Assembly: GCA_944391625.1 (NCBI GenBank)
Contig: CALXUG010000003.1
Location: 107,024 to 171,023, forward strand
Direction: 5' to 3'
Source of the DNA: an uncultured Clostridia bacterium
GTDB taxonomy: Bacteria; Bacillota; Peptococcia; Peptococcales; Peptococcaceae
DNA length: 64,000 nucleotides
In this document: one piece after another, positions 8,101 through 17,639 of the stretch
Position numbering within the stretch: the stretch's first letter is position 1
Layout of the letters: the number at the start of each line of letters is the position of its first letter
Notes under the pieces: model-generated
Seen by the model: the letters and a program-made list of their open reading frames with translations, nothing else
Database searches by the model: none
What the model was told of the DNA's origin: nothing
Translations under genes and position numbers: made by a program

Positions 8101-9030
8101 ATGCGAACAGAACATTTAGAATATCTTCTTGATTTACAAAAAACAAGTTCTTTGTCTAAGACTGCTGAAAACTACTTTACATCTCATCAGGTAATCAATA
8201 ATGCTATCAAAACTTTAGAAAAAGAATTTAATGTCACAATTCTAAATCGTACCCATCGCGGCATTCATTTTACAGAAGCAGGGGAGTTATTCTGCAACTA
8301 TGCAAAAAAAATTTTCAGTACACAGCAGGATTTTTTGGAACAATTGCATCCATACGCTAATCCAAGTGTTCCTGTATTAAATGGAGAATTGGCTATTTAC
8401 ACGATTCCCAGGTTTTCCAATAGATTTTTTCTTGACTTTTTTGATACCTATTGCAGCAAGCATCCCCAAATGAATATTTCACTAAAAAATCTGGCTTTTG
8501 ATAAAATATTAAAACAAATTGAACAGGAAAATAATCCTTTTATTATCCTAACAGCGATTAGCGATCTTCATTCGCAGGTAAGTGATGATATTCTGCAATT
8601 ATCGTCCCATTTTTTAACCTATGATATTTTAACTACACAACTACTTGGTTATTGTATTTCCAAAAATTCTAAATATTATGATATGCTTTTAGATTCTCTC
8701 ATGCTGAAAAATTCAATTGATGACGTTAAACTCCCAATCATCGTCCACAATTACTCCATTGAAAGTATTTATTCCTCCACCTCAGTTCCTGATTCCTATC
8801 ATTTGGTGGATAATTTTGAAGTACAGCAACGCATGATTAAAAGCGGCAATTATATCGGTATCTGGACATATCAAGAATACCAGCAGCATTTTAGCAAAAA
8901 TTCCAATATACAATTCTTGCCCTTATTAGACGATACCCCATTTCACTATTTAGCTCTATATCACACCGATTGCGCAGAAGATCCGGCAATTTCTTCTTTC
9001 ATTGCTTCACTAAAAAGATTATATCAGTGA
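8101..9030 (+). CDS. LysR-family transcriptional regulator
   Basis: An N-terminal winged HTH (HLEYLLDLQKTSSLSKTAENYFTS, residues 5-28) is followed by LNRTHRGIHFTEAG, the usual LysR linker start, and a periplasmic-binding-like effector domain to residue 309. The HTH has NYFTSHQVIN where most family members have LxxSQPAxS, so the recognition helix is atypical. GGGGTGA lies 5 bases before the ATG. It is convergent with the ABC operon at 9057-11227 and divergent from the CBS gene, so its target is uncertain. It resembles the LysR at 55098 in the early effector region. Confidence 0.85.
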   Translation: MRTEHLEYLLDLQKTSSLSKTAENYFTSHQVINNAIKTLEKEFNVTILNRTHRGIHFTEAGELFCNYAKKIFSTQQDFLEQLHPYANPSVPVLNGELAIYTIPRFSNRFFLDFFDTYCSKHPQMNISLKNLAFDKILKQIEQENNPFIILTAISDLHSQVSDDILQLSSHFLTYDILTTQLLGYCISKNSKYYDMLLDSLMLKNSIDDVKLPIIVHNYSIESIYSSTSVPDSYHLVDNFEVQQRMIKSGNYIGIWTYQEYQQHFSKNSNIQFLPLLDDTPFHYLALYHTDCAEDPAISSFIASLKRLYQ

Positions 9031-9055
9031 TATACAACTGTTACTGATATAATCT
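9016..9055. terminator. bidirectional terminator between convergent genes
   Basis: AGATTATATCAGT (9016-9028) and ACTGATATAATCT (9043-9055) form a perfect 13-bp stem with T-rich flanks on both strands. The stem overlaps the stop codon region of the LysR gene and lies just past the stop of the minus-strand gene at 9057. Confidence 0.8.
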
Positions 9056-9056
9056 T

Positions 9057-10010
9057 TTATATATTGTCCGAAACAAACAGCCCCATTTTCTTACCATACA
9101 ATAAAAAATCTTTTAACTCTTGCTGATTAAAACTATCTTTGTTTTGAATATATAATCTTTGATAATTTTTTTGCAGTTCATCCCTAGGCAGTTTATAAAT
9201 TTGTAGCAACAATTCAAAATATTTATCATCTATCGTTTGCTGCAATAAATTTTCAAATACATACTTTTTTTCTTGGATAACTGTAAAATCAATGGCATCA
9301 AAATATAGCTCTTTTGTCAAAATAGGAGATACCATTTTCCCCTGTTCCAAAAATATTTGCCGTTCCTGCCAGGCTGTATAATACTGCGAATAAATTTTAT
9401 ATTCACGGTTTTGTCCATCCAAATCCATATAACCAAATCCTGCATAGATATGTTTCTCCCCATCTTGCAAGATATACTCATGTTCTAACTGTTTTTTTAT
9501 CCGTTTTGTATGCTGAAGCAGTTTTTGCCCATGCTCAATTGTCAACACCTTCATGTACATCGCCATAGATAAAGTAGCTTCAAACAAATTGATTAAATTT
9601 TCATCATAACAATCTTCTATTTGCTTCCACCAATACTGCAACATAGCTGCCGCAGTATTTTGTACTGCGATCTGCTTTAATTGTACTATAGTATCAAAAT
9701 AGCTATCACTATATAGATGCCTGATTGTATTTAATACCTCTAATTGATACCGCCGTTTTATGGTCTGCTTCATCCCCCCAGAGATCTTACCCCAATAACT
9801 TTTCTTCATTCCAGATGTACAATAGATATCCTGTTGCTCACATTGTAATACAAAATCAAAAAACTTCTTTTCCTTTCCCGTCACAAAATATCCAATAGAG
9901 CTTCCTGTTAAATAACTACAGGCAAAAAACTGAAACTCTTCCTCTACGGCTCCTGCATTTTTCAATTTTGTATATAACAATCCTGTAGCACTGTCGCGTC
10001 CGGCATACAT
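9057..10010 (-). CDS. uncharacterised protein in an ABC-ATPase operon
   Basis: I do not recognise this 317-residue protein. It has no clear membrane helix or signal peptide and looks largely helical, with many aromatic and Gln residues. Cys are scattered (FACSYL, LQCEQQ, YCTSGMKK), and a GAGFGYMDLDG-like turn is absent, but IYAGFGYMDLDGQ occurs near residue 190. It is the last gene of a three-gene operon and starts 3 bases after the ATPase stop, so it probably works with that ATPase. Domain identity would need a structure-based search. Confidence 0.55.
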   Translation of the reverse strand: MYAGRDSATGLLYTKLKNAGAVEEEFQFFACSYLTGSSIGYFVTGKEKKFFDFVLQCEQQDIYCTSGMKKSYWGKISGGMKQTIKRRYQLEVLNTIRHLYSDSYFDTIVQLKQIAVQNTAAAMLQYWWKQIEDCYDENLINLFEATLSMAMYMKVLTIEHGQKLLQHTKRIKKQLEHEYILQDGEKHIYAGFGYMDLDGQNREYKIYSQYYTAWQERQIFLEQGKMVSPILTKELYFDAIDFTVIQEKKYVFENLLQQTIDDKYFELLLQIYKLPRDELQKNYQRLYIQNKDSFNQQELKDFLLYGKKMGLFVSDNI

Positions 10011-10013
10011 ACG

Positions 10014-10808
10014 CTACACCCTCTCTTCCTGTAACCGAATATGAAAATAATCTTTCTCCTGTAGTACCTCTACTGTTTGTGAAAAAAATTCAGATAATAC
10101 CTGAGAACAAAAAACATCTCGCATTGCACCTTGCTGAAAAATTTTACCATGTTTTAATAACAAACAGTGGGTAAATATCGGTGGGATTTCCTCTGGGTAA
10201 TGGGTCACATAAACAAATGTGACTTGCCGCTGATTGGCCATACGCATCAAAATACGTTTCAACTGCATCCTTGCCAGAAAATCCAATCCTGAATTGGGTT
10301 CATCCAACAAAAAAATTTCCGGTTCGGCAAAAAAAGCTCTCGCCAGCAACACATTCTGTTGTTCCCCTTTACTCAACATCTTATAAGGCAAATCCTTTTT
10401 CTGTGCTAAGCGAAACACCTGCAATAATTGTTTGGCTCGCAAAATATCCTGATTATCTATATATTCTGAAAGACCTAGTGTTCCTGTTTTCCCTGAAAGC
10501 ACAATGGATAATACAGACTCTTTCTGCAATATTTTATTAAAAAATGATGTACTCACCCAGCCAATTTTTTTTCGATATTCCAACAAATTTGCAGCATCAT
10601 AGGGGCTATCAAACAAAGAGAGATTTCCAGCAGTATAGTTTCGATACCCCACAATGGCACTTAACAACGTCGTTTTACCACTACCATTTTCTCCAAAAAC
10701 CAACCACTGTTCGCCTTGCTTTACCTGCCAGGTTATATTTTGCAATAAATAATGCTTACCAATCTTACAAGACACTTGCTGCATTTTTATTAAATGATTC
10801 ATATCCAT
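10014..10808 (-). CDS. ABC-type ATPase without a cognate permease (YlmA/ModF-like)
   Basis: One nucleotide-binding domain carries Walker A GENGSGKTT (about residues 39-47), a Q-loop region, signature LSKGEQQN, Walker B IFLLDEP and the H-loop THYPEE. The EIPPIFTHCLLLKHGKIFQQG tail resembles ModF/YlmA-type soluble ATPases. No membrane subunit is present in the operon, so transport is not obvious. The upstream gene ends in TGATG, where the ATG at 10808 begins. A second ATG at 10802 has better spacing to AGGTG at 10813-10817 and may be the true start. Confidence 0.7.
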   Translation of the reverse strand: MDMNHLIKMQQVSCKIGKHYLLQNITWQVKQGEQWLVFGENGSGKTTLLSAIVGYRNYTAGNLSLFDSPYDAANLLEYRKKIGWVSTSFFNKILQKESVLSIVLSGKTGTLGLSEYIDNQDILRAKQLLQVFRLAQKKDLPYKMLSKGEQQNVLLARAFFAEPEIFLLDEPNSGLDFLARMQLKRILMRMANQRQVTFVYVTHYPEEIPPIFTHCLLLKHGKIFQQGAMRDVFCSQVLSEFFSQTVEVLQEKDYFHIRLQEERV

Positions 10809-11227
10809 CACTCACCTATTAATAACTGTAAATCCTCTTTTTTTACATTGAGCCACTCATGCAATAACTGTTCCAGAGTTTTTACCGGGTATATAAAACC
10901 TGTTTCACTTAAATAACCTAAGGTAACAAACCCCCAAGAAATGATCTCTACTACTTTTGCAATGGTCATTTGCCGTTGTTGCGGTATATTTTCAATATCT
11001 GAATAACATTGAAATTCCATTTCGTCCACAAAATATTCCGCTGCCGCATAAATTTCTTTCTCCACACCAAACTCAAGTTTTTCGCAAATAGGGCAATATA
11101 ACTCTGCTCTGGCATTATCATCTTCACTAAATACAAGCCGTTGTAATTCCAAATCGCTGCCGCAGTATTTACAACAGCAGTGAAATTTTCTTGATTTCAA
11201 TACTTCCGTCCTGTTTTTTTGCTCCAT
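10808..11227 (-). CDS. small zinc-ribbon protein, first gene of the ABC-ATPase operon
   Basis: This 139-residue soluble protein has CKYCGSDLEL near residues 19-28 and CPICEKLEFG near 65-74, a CxxC...CxxC zinc-ribbon pattern preceded by an additional CCC cluster. The remaining residues are acidic and likely helical. GGGGGAT precedes the ATG. The stop overlaps the ATPase start by one base. No function is known to me; a metal-sensing or substrate-delivery role for the ATPase is only a guess from gene order. Confidence 0.6.
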   Translation of the reverse strand: MEQKNRTEVLKSRKFHCCCKYCGSDLELQRLVFSEDDNARAELYCPICEKLEFGVEKEIYAAAEYFVDEMEFQCYSDIENIPQQRQMTIAKVVEIISWGFVTLGYLSETGFIYPVKTLEQLLHEWLNVKKEDLQLLIGE

Positions 11228-11251
11228 ATAAAATATCCCCCTCTTTTATGT

Positions 11252-11284
11252 AAAAAGTCAGGAGCAGAATCGCTCTGCCCCTGA
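11252..11284 (-). terminator. terminator of the AP/DASS gene block
   Basis: On the minus strand TCAGGGGCAGAG pairs with CTGCTCCTGA (arms at 11273-11284 and 11258-11268, one mismatch), followed by TTTTT. It ends the transcript that finishes with the DASS permease gene at 11344. Confidence 0.8.
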
Positions 11285-11343
11285 AAATTTTTCAAATTAA
11301 AAATTATTTATCAAAATATATCTACAATTAAAATACAGCCTCT

Positions 11344-12786
11344 TTAAAACGTCAAATTTAACAACGGCATCATGATTATCAAAACCGCACAATTGACTAT
11401 ATAAAACATCCACCCATAAATATACGAATGTTTTACTGGTACCCCATCTTTACCAAAAATTAAAGCTGCCATCATGGAACCAGCAGGTGTTGCATATGCA
11501 CAACACAAGGTCAGATAAATCATGAAGAAGAAGGTGGTTGGATTCCCACCCATATTCATAATAAATGGAGCAAAAATCGGAATAAACAGAGCACCCATCA
11601 CTACATTATGCATAAATTGTGTCAATAAACCAACTACAATTACTATGAGTATTAACAAAACAGTTACACTCATATCAGAAAATAATGTATTGCAAAACAT
11701 GTTGATAGATGCCATAATTCCTGTATCCGCTGATTCCATTGCAGTTGCCACTGGAATCGTCACCATGAATAACAACAGAGTATTCCAAATGACACCATTC
11801 TTAAAACACGCTCCCATATCACATACAGCCTTATTGTTTTCATCTTTCCACACACAAAATACAACCATATACAAAATTGAGAACCCTGCCACTCCCCATG
11901 TCGCAAACATAGTCCAAATAGCTCCTTTAAATATAGAAGGTAAGAGTAATCCCAAAAAATAAAGGACTAACAAAATTAACCCAACCTTCTGCACAGAAGT
12001 CATTTTTTTACTTGCATACTCCTTACGCATTTCTTCACTTAAATTAAAGTTGCTTACATCCACCTTCAAGAAAACTTTACTAATAATAATCATTACGCCA
12101 AATGTAAGCAAACTGTAAACGATAGCATTCAGCAAGAAAGATACCGTTGGAATTGATAACCCCGTAGCCGCTGTATAAAATCCTCCATAAAGAATAACAC
12201 CACCATAAAACGGAACCACTGATCCCCCTGTCATTCCTGAAAACAACACCATCGCATATAACATACTCAAAAGTACATTCCCATTTTTAATGCCATTTAC
12301 TTCAGCAATTGCTGCAATTACTGACCAAATTAAGAAAATTGCTGCAAAACCACCGCCTAATAAACTCATAACAAAAACACCAGCAATAAGCGCAATACAT
12401 AATAACCATGGTCGCCCTACAAAAACTTTTCGTCCCATTAAATAATATGCAATAGCTTCACTAACACCGATTCTATGCAAGCATTCCGCAAATGCAAAGC
12501 ATATTAAAATAATTATTGTTGTTGGATTAGTAAATGCTTCAACAAATGCTGCAATAAGATTAGTATAGCCCGTTAATGCTAAAGTAAAAAATCCCAAAAC
12601 ACTAGTCCATAACAAATCAATAAAACACCAACCATATACAAGTCCCAAAAATACACCCAGTACTTTCATACCCATAGGTGTTATCTCTGCAAATGGTGGT
12701 AAATACCCAAAAAACAGCATAAGAACAAGCATAACTGCAACATGAATATAACTAATTATTTGTTTTTTACCAACTGCCGTACCCAT
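11344..12786 (-). CDS. DASS/SLC13-type anion permease, copy 1
   Basis: This 480-residue protein has about 12 membrane helices and the layout of divalent anion:sodium symporters/ArsB-like ion transporters. Recognisable parts are PPFAEITPMGMKVLGVFLG at the N-terminus, the re-entrant-loop region with ATAMESADTGIMAS, and a C-terminal QFMHNVVMGALFIPIFAPF and CAYATPAGSMMAALIFG repeat. The ATG at 12786 has GGAGGG 6 bases upstream; the longer frame from 12819 lacks a site. It follows an alkaline-phosphatase-superfamily gene and probably imports that enzyme's anionic substrate or exchanges it for product. Confidence 0.8.
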   Translation of the reverse strand: MGTAVGKKQIISYIHVAVMLVLMLFFGYLPPFAEITPMGMKVLGVFLGLVYGWCFIDLLWTSVLGFFTLALTGYTNLIAAFVEAFTNPTTIIILICFAFAECLHRIGVSEAIAYYLMGRKVFVGRPWLLCIALIAGVFVMSLLGGGFAAIFLIWSVIAAIAEVNGIKNGNVLLSMLYAMVLFSGMTGGSVVPFYGGVILYGGFYTAATGLSIPTVSFLLNAIVYSLLTFGVMIIISKVFLKVDVSNFNLSEEMRKEYASKKMTSVQKVGLILLVLYFLGLLLPSIFKGAIWTMFATWGVAGFSILYMVVFCVWKDENNKAVCDMGACFKNGVIWNTLLLFMVTIPVATAMESADTGIMASINMFCNTLFSDMSVTVLLILIVIVVGLLTQFMHNVVMGALFIPIFAPFIMNMGGNPTTFFFMIYLTLCCAYATPAGSMMAALIFGKDGVPVKHSYIYGWMFYIVNCAVLIIMMPLLNLTF

Positions 12787-12911
12787 AGTACACCCTCCAT
12801 TCTTAACATTCATTCTCAATTATTACTAAAATATTTCTAAACAATCAGATTTTTCATTATCATTAAGTTACACATTTTTCAACCACTTATGATATACCAC
12901 AAATGAAAACT

Positions 12912-12953
12912 CAGGTGAGTAAACAATATATATTTTATTTTTTTACTCACCTG
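12912..12953 (-). promoter_or_regulatory. intercistronic hairpin between phosphohydrolase 1 and DASS 1
   Basis: CAGGTGAGTAAA (12912-12923) and TTTACTCACCTG (12942-12953) form a perfect 12-bp stem, followed on the minus strand by a moderately T-rich run. The same type of hairpin with almost the same stem sits at 19746-19789 in the second enzyme-transporter pair. It may be a partial terminator setting a lower transporter level, or a processing site. Confidence 0.6.
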
Positions 12954-12981
12954 ATAACGAACCCATCAACTACTTATAATT

Positions 12982-15006
12982 TTAATCCACTAAAATCTGA
13001 TGCACCACTGCACCATCTGCCTGTTCTGGCACACGTACACCCATAATGGCGGCTACCGTTGGTGCAATATCTACTTCACGAATCTGTCGCTGCATTTCAT
13101 AACCAGCTTTTACACCTTTTCCTGCTGCTACAAAAATTGGTGATACTGATGTGCCAAAATATCCTTCTGTAGTTGACAATGCATCACCATGCAAACGGTT
13201 AAAGCCTTCTTCTAAGAAATAAATAATATCACCGCATTTTGGACCGCTCATACCCAATAGCACTGCATCTTTATTGCGCATTGCAATATTAACAACACGT
13301 TTTCCATTTAAGCGATAATTATATAAATCATCAATAATTTGACGTTCCAGTTCATATTTATCGGCAGGATCGACAATCCCATTATCATTTCTGCCTTTCA
13401 AATTGATATAAATATGATTACCGCGCGGTGCTACCGCTCTTGTTTTGGACCAATCTACAATATGTAGTTCTTGTCCATTTTTTCCTTTTTTCAAAACAGT
13501 GTATCCAAGTTCCTTTAAAACTCCAACATTCATAACAAAACCTTCACCCAGCATAGGTAATTCATCTTCTTCACTACACAACAAACCATGATCGCTGGTT
13601 AAAATCAAAGTCCAACCTTTATCCATCAACGGCATTAAACGACCTACATAATCGTCGGCTTGTAAATAAATTTCCTCCATAAACCCTTGATAAATTTTTT
13701 CATCCTGATTACCATAACGATTTCTTGTTTTTCCCCATCTCCAACACGCATGCCCAATATGATCACAACTGTGTAAATGGGTGAATACTGCATCATAATC
13801 ATTCTGCTCTATTAAACCTAACAACGCTGTCGCCTGCCACTTTTCCATATAATCCCAAGATGGCAAACTTCTGCGGCTCATCATCTCTGGATAACCACCA
13901 CCGCTATTATTAGCCACTGGACAATAGCCTGCAATATCTACAGCTTTCTGATATAAAGATTTTGGATGCCAAGTCGCCTCTTTTACATTTGTGGTAATGT
14001 CTAAACATTGACCCATATCAATGCGAACACTCGGTATTTCCTGCTCAATTTTTAAAATACTAACAGAACGGGTTCCTCTCACCTTCTGTCCTTCTTCATT
14101 AACAAGTTCGATAACTTGTACAGGTAAATATTCACCTTCTGATAATGCTGACCAAGGCTCTAAATCCTTTTTGCTCATATAAATCTCAACCCTATCATAT
14201 ACTCCAGTTTCATTTTTCAACAATAAAGAAGGGAGCTGCTTCATGCCATTAGAAACAATTACCGGAAATTCCAATGCACCTTCTGGTATCTCATGCATCC
14301 AACCCGCTGGTTCATGTAACGGCACCTCAAAACGGGCTAAATTAGTATCGAACTCACCTGCTTCTTCACCTTCCATATGATCTAATAGCGGCCAAGCGTC
14401 GCCTCCATTTGCAGCAAAAGTAGCGGAACACCCACCTGAAACATCTTCAAATTCTTCAATAGCACCTTCAATAATGCAACCTGCCCCCCCATGATTTTCT
14501 CCTACTATCTGTGCAATAACCTTATTATTAGATACAGATGCCGTTGTAATCGTCTCTTGATCCAAATCACAACCAGCCATATTTGGTCCCATTGGGCACA
14601 TACCACCAACCACATGCAAATTTTCACTTGAATGGCTTGGCGGCCAGCTAGCACCGGGCCATGTCCATACCAATACTTTTTTACCTGCTTCTACAATGCA
14701 GTTCCAAACCTGCTCTGCTTGGCATTCACCAGAATCAAATGCATATACTAATCTACCAATATCGGTTGGATGTTGATTCCAGTAACAGGTGATTCCATGA
14801 GTAGACGGGTAAGATCCTGTGGCCAAAGTTGTCCACATTGGCGGTGTGATGGTAGGCATTGCACCCAGTAATACTAAGTCTTTCCGTGCTGAACCCTGTT
14901 CAATCAATTTTTTAATATTTGGTAATTTTCCTTCATCCACCATTCTTCTAGTCATTTTGGGATCCATACCGTCAATCCCAATGACAAATACTTTATTATC
15001 ACTCAT
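12982..15006 (-). CDS. alkaline-phosphatase-superfamily phosphohydrolase, copy 1
   Basis: This 674-residue cytoplasmic enzyme belongs to the type I phosphodiesterase/nucleotide pyrophosphatase-like group (COG3379-like). All seven expected two-metal site residues are visible: D12 (GIDGMD), nucleophile T54 (TITPPMW), D415 and H419 (CDHIGH), D472 and H473 (TSDHG), and H607 (RLHGDAL). A variable insert at about residues 150-340 separates the two catalytic halves. There is no signal peptide, so the substrate must be inside the cell, which fits the adjacent DASS permease. AGGAGG precedes the ATG. The substrate (phosphate, sulfate or phosphonate ester) is unknown. Confidence 0.8.
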   Translation of the reverse strand: MSDNKVFVIGIDGMDPKMTRRMVDEGKLPNIKKLIEQGSARKDLVLLGAMPTITPPMWTTLATGSYPSTHGITCYWNQHPTDIGRLVYAFDSGECQAEQVWNCIVEAGKKVLVWTWPGASWPPSHSSENLHVVGGMCPMGPNMAGCDLDQETITTASVSNNKVIAQIVGENHGGAGCIIEGAIEEFEDVSGGCSATFAANGGDAWPLLDHMEGEEAGEFDTNLARFEVPLHEPAGWMHEIPEGALEFPVIVSNGMKQLPSLLLKNETGVYDRVEIYMSKKDLEPWSALSEGEYLPVQVIELVNEEGQKVRGTRSVSILKIEQEIPSVRIDMGQCLDITTNVKEATWHPKSLYQKAVDIAGYCPVANNSGGGYPEMMSRRSLPSWDYMEKWQATALLGLIEQNDYDAVFTHLHSCDHIGHACWRWGKTRNRYGNQDEKIYQGFMEEIYLQADDYVGRLMPLMDKGWTLILTSDHGLLCSEEDELPMLGEGFVMNVGVLKELGYTVLKKGKNGQELHIVDWSKTRAVAPRGNHIYINLKGRNDNGIVDPADKYELERQIIDDLYNYRLNGKRVVNIAMRNKDAVLLGMSGPKCGDIIYFLEEGFNRLHGDALSTTEGYFGTSVSPIFVAAGKGVKAGYEMQRQIREVDIAPTVAAIMGVRVPEQADGAVVHQILVD

Positions 15007-15161
15007 CGTTATTTCCTCCTAATCCATAAATCATCACACTTTGCAACGGCCGTTACATCTATCTTCCATATGCTTATTGTAACTATAAATTTTTCTTTTT
15101 AGAAGGGCAGGTATTTTCCCCTTTTTACCGGTAATTTCAAATTACCACTAAAAAGGGGAAA
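15007..15161 (-). promoter_or_regulatory. duplicated upstream block of phosphohydrolase 1, with palindrome
   Basis: About 145 bases before the start are almost identical to 21835-21980 before phosphohydrolase 3. The block contains the perfect palindrome GGTAATTTGAAATTACC (15130-15146). Here it is nested in a larger 23-bp inverted repeat (15115-15137 with 15139-15161, two mismatches, arms rich in CCCC/GGGG). A TACAAT that could be a -10 lies at about 15076-15083 on the minus strand. It probably holds a shared promoter and operator. Confidence 0.65.
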
Positions 15162-15192
15162 TCGGCATTAGCCAACTTCGACTGATTATAAG

Positions 15193-15265
15193 AAGAAACA
15201 GCAAGAACCCGTAGAAATGCGTGCCTTTCGGCATCGTCATATTCCACGGGTTCTTGCTGTTTCTT
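15193..15265 (-). terminator. strong hairpin at the end of the transposase remnant
   Basis: AAGAAACAGCAAGAACCCGT (15193-15212) and its exact reverse complement (15246-15265) form a 20-bp stem, with a smaller TGCC/GGCA hairpin inside the loop. On the minus strand it follows the transposase remnant and is trailed by TTCTTCTTAT. It probably came with the insertion sequence as its terminator or end. Confidence 0.6.
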
Positions 15266-15270
15266 AAGTA

Positions 15271-15553
15271 CTAATATTTTAGGGCGCAAAAAATAAAGGT
15301 ATCCTCATCTATGATTGGCACTTTATAGGCACGGGGCTTCCGTTGTTCATACTCCTGCAGTTTAATATAACTTTCTATGTGATGTTCTTTTAAGAACATC
15401 AGTTTTTCTCGCTGCAATAACCACTGTCTACAGTGGCTTCTTTTAGCACTTCCCCAAACGCTTTGATATGTTTCTTTACAACCGGAATCAGAGTATTATA
15501 ATCTGTTCTGTCATTACTTATATAACCGTTTCCCATTCTCCTTTATCGACTTT
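15271..15553 (-). pseudogene. IS1182-like transposase C-terminal remnant, frameshifted
   Basis: Read on the minus strand, one frame gives ISNDRTDYNTLIPVVKKH and VDSGYCSEKN, then a stop. A second frame continues with FLKEHHIESYIKLQEYEQ and RKPRAYK. These are the DDE-domain D-x-GY-x-S-x-x-N and YIK-x-x-x-YE motifs of IS1182/IS5-type transposases. The N-terminal half is missing and a frameshift at about 15406 breaks the rest. It sits between phosphohydrolase genes 1 and 2, so an insertion sequence probably took part in shaping this repeated locus. Confidence 0.7.
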
Positions 15554-15576
15554 ACCCTATTATTGATATTAAGCTA

Positions 15577-17610
15577 TTAAAATTCTTCCGCAAAAATCTG
15601 ATAAGCTGGCGCACCTTCACACTGCGCAGGCATTCTTACCCCACCTAACGCGGCCATCGTCGGGGCAACGTCTACCTCACGAATTACACGATCAGTGTAA
15701 AATCCTTGTTTAATACCTTTCCCTGCTGCAATAAAAATAGGAGAAACAGATGTGTCTGCATGGCCTTTCAAAGTAGAAAGCGCATCACCATGCACTCGGT
15801 TAAATCCTTCTTCTAGAAAATAAATAATATCACCAGAATCCAATCCATTCATTCCTAACAATGCAGCTTCCTGATTACGAATTGCCAAGCCAATAATTCG
15901 TTTACCATCCACATTTCTATAGGCATATAAATCATCTATAATCTGTCGTTCCAATTCATATTTATCCTCTAGATCTACAATCCCATATTCATATTTCCCT
16001 TTTAAGTTAATATAAATATGATTTCCCCGACTTGCCACTGCACGAGTTTTACTGTAATCAATTTCGCGTATTTCTTCACCTTTTTCATTTCGTTTCATCA
16101 CTGTATAACCTAACTCACGCATAATCGTCGTATTAATAACAAATCCATCACCAAGTCCAGGAGGTACGCCAGGTTCTTCTTTACACAACAGACCATGGTC
16201 CGAAGTGATAATTACGGTCCAGCCTTCATCTAATAAATGTAAAAAATCTCCTAAATATCTATCCGTATCAACGTACAACTGCTGGAACAGCTTTTCATAG
16301 ACTTCTTCCTGTTCTTCATTTCCAAAACCATTCCGATATTCGTATAAAGAGTGAGCAAAATTATCAATATTATGGTAATGACTGTACACAACTTCATAGC
16401 CTTCCTGCTCAATTAAATAGTTCATGGCTTTTGCCTGCCAGTCCCCATACTCTCTCCAGGTTCGATTCATAAACTCATCCCACAAATGAGGGGATCCTCC
16501 TAAGTTATTTTGCAGTTCAAAACTTGGCACATAACCTACATGCTCAACAACATCTTTATATAAATGTTTTGGCCAGAATAAATCATCACAATCTTTTTTC
16601 AAGGCGTTTCCCAGCCATAGTGTAAAACCAGAACCATTGGGAGCACAGTCAATTAAAATAACACCACGAGTAACTGCCTGTTTTTCATCATTTTTATCTA
16701 ATAATTCATCTTCCATATAAACAACATACTCACCATTTTTAATTCTTATCAATGGTTGCTCTACTTTTTTAGAGGTATAAATTTCCACTGTGTTATATGC
16801 ACCAGTTTCATCTTTCTTTAACAACCCGACACGACGAACTTTACCTTCACAAAGCATTAATGAAAATTCTTTTGCATCAGCAGGGGCATTTGCCCAGCCA
16901 TGTGCGGTTTTCAAGGGTTCTTCTGTTGTAAATGGTGCTTCTTTCCCAAAATTCTGGTTTTCCCCTTCAAATGGATTCATTGAAATTGGCTGCGGTTCTG
17001 GCATAGATAAGCTAGCCATACAATCTGCTGCATCATTTTTTTCAACTTCCAAGCCTTCCACAATACATCCTGCACCATTCATTTTAACGCCTTCAAATGT
17101 GTGCTCTTCCTCCTTTTGGATTTTTTCTGCAACTACAAAAATCTGTGCTCGATCCATTGTGCCAATCGTATAGTTTACCCCACTAGGCTGCGTTCCTTCT
17201 ACAACATGCAGATTTGCATTGTCACTGGTTGGAGGCCAAGAGCAACCGGGCCAATGCCATACCAAAGTTTTCTTCCCTGCTTCTGCAAACACATTCCATA
17301 ATGGTTCCGCTTTACATTTTCTTGAATCATTTGCATATACAAAAGTATCAATTTTAGTTGGGTGCTGACTCCAGAAGCAAGTAATCCCATGCGTTGCTGG
17401 ATTAGCCCCAGTAGATAATGTTGTCCACATTGGAGGGGTGATTGTTGGCACGCCGCCCAACATAACTAAGTCCTGGCGTGCAGCACCTCTATCCAGATAT
17501 TTCTGAACATTCGGCATTAACCCCATATCCACATACTTCCGTGTTAAGCGTGGGTCCATACCATCAACACCTAACACAATAATTTTTTCTGTCATTGCTG
17601 TTCTTGCCAT
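15577..17610 (-). CDS. alkaline-phosphatase-superfamily phosphohydrolase, copy 2 (divergent)
   Basis: This 677-residue paralogue keeps the catalytic set: GVDGMD, nucleophile Thr in TITPPMW, HNIDNFAH, TSDHG and RVHGDAL. Large parts differ from copies 1 and 3, notably the insert at about residues 150-350, so it probably acts on a different or related substrate. The ATG at 17610 follows AGGAGG; the upstream extension has no support. Its promoter region lacks the palindrome found before the other two copies. There is no transporter gene directly downstream, only the IS remnant, so it may be co-transcribed from the DASS 2 side. Confidence 0.8.
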   Translation of the reverse strand: MARTAMTEKIIVLGVDGMDPRLTRKYVDMGLMPNVQKYLDRGAARQDLVMLGGVPTITPPMWTTLSTGANPATHGITCFWSQHPTKIDTFVYANDSRKCKAEPLWNVFAEAGKKTLVWHWPGCSWPPTSDNANLHVVEGTQPSGVNYTIGTMDRAQIFVVAEKIQKEEEHTFEGVKMNGAGCIVEGLEVEKNDAADCMASLSMPEPQPISMNPFEGENQNFGKEAPFTTEEPLKTAHGWANAPADAKEFSLMLCEGKVRRVGLLKKDETGAYNTVEIYTSKKVEQPLIRIKNGEYVVYMEDELLDKNDEKQAVTRGVILIDCAPNGSGFTLWLGNALKKDCDDLFWPKHLYKDVVEHVGYVPSFELQNNLGGSPHLWDEFMNRTWREYGDWQAKAMNYLIEQEGYEVVYSHYHNIDNFAHSLYEYRNGFGNEEQEEVYEKLFQQLYVDTDRYLGDFLHLLDEGWTVIITSDHGLLCKEEPGVPPGLGDGFVINTTIMRELGYTVMKRNEKGEEIREIDYSKTRAVASRGNHIYINLKGKYEYGIVDLEDKYELERQIIDDLYAYRNVDGKRIIGLAIRNQEAALLGMNGLDSGDIIYFLEEGFNRVHGDALSTLKGHADTSVSPIFIAAGKGIKQGFYTDRVIREVDVAPTMAALGGVRMPAQCEGAPAYQIFAEEF

Positions 17611-17639
17611 AATAAAACCTCCTAGTATAATACAGAGAC

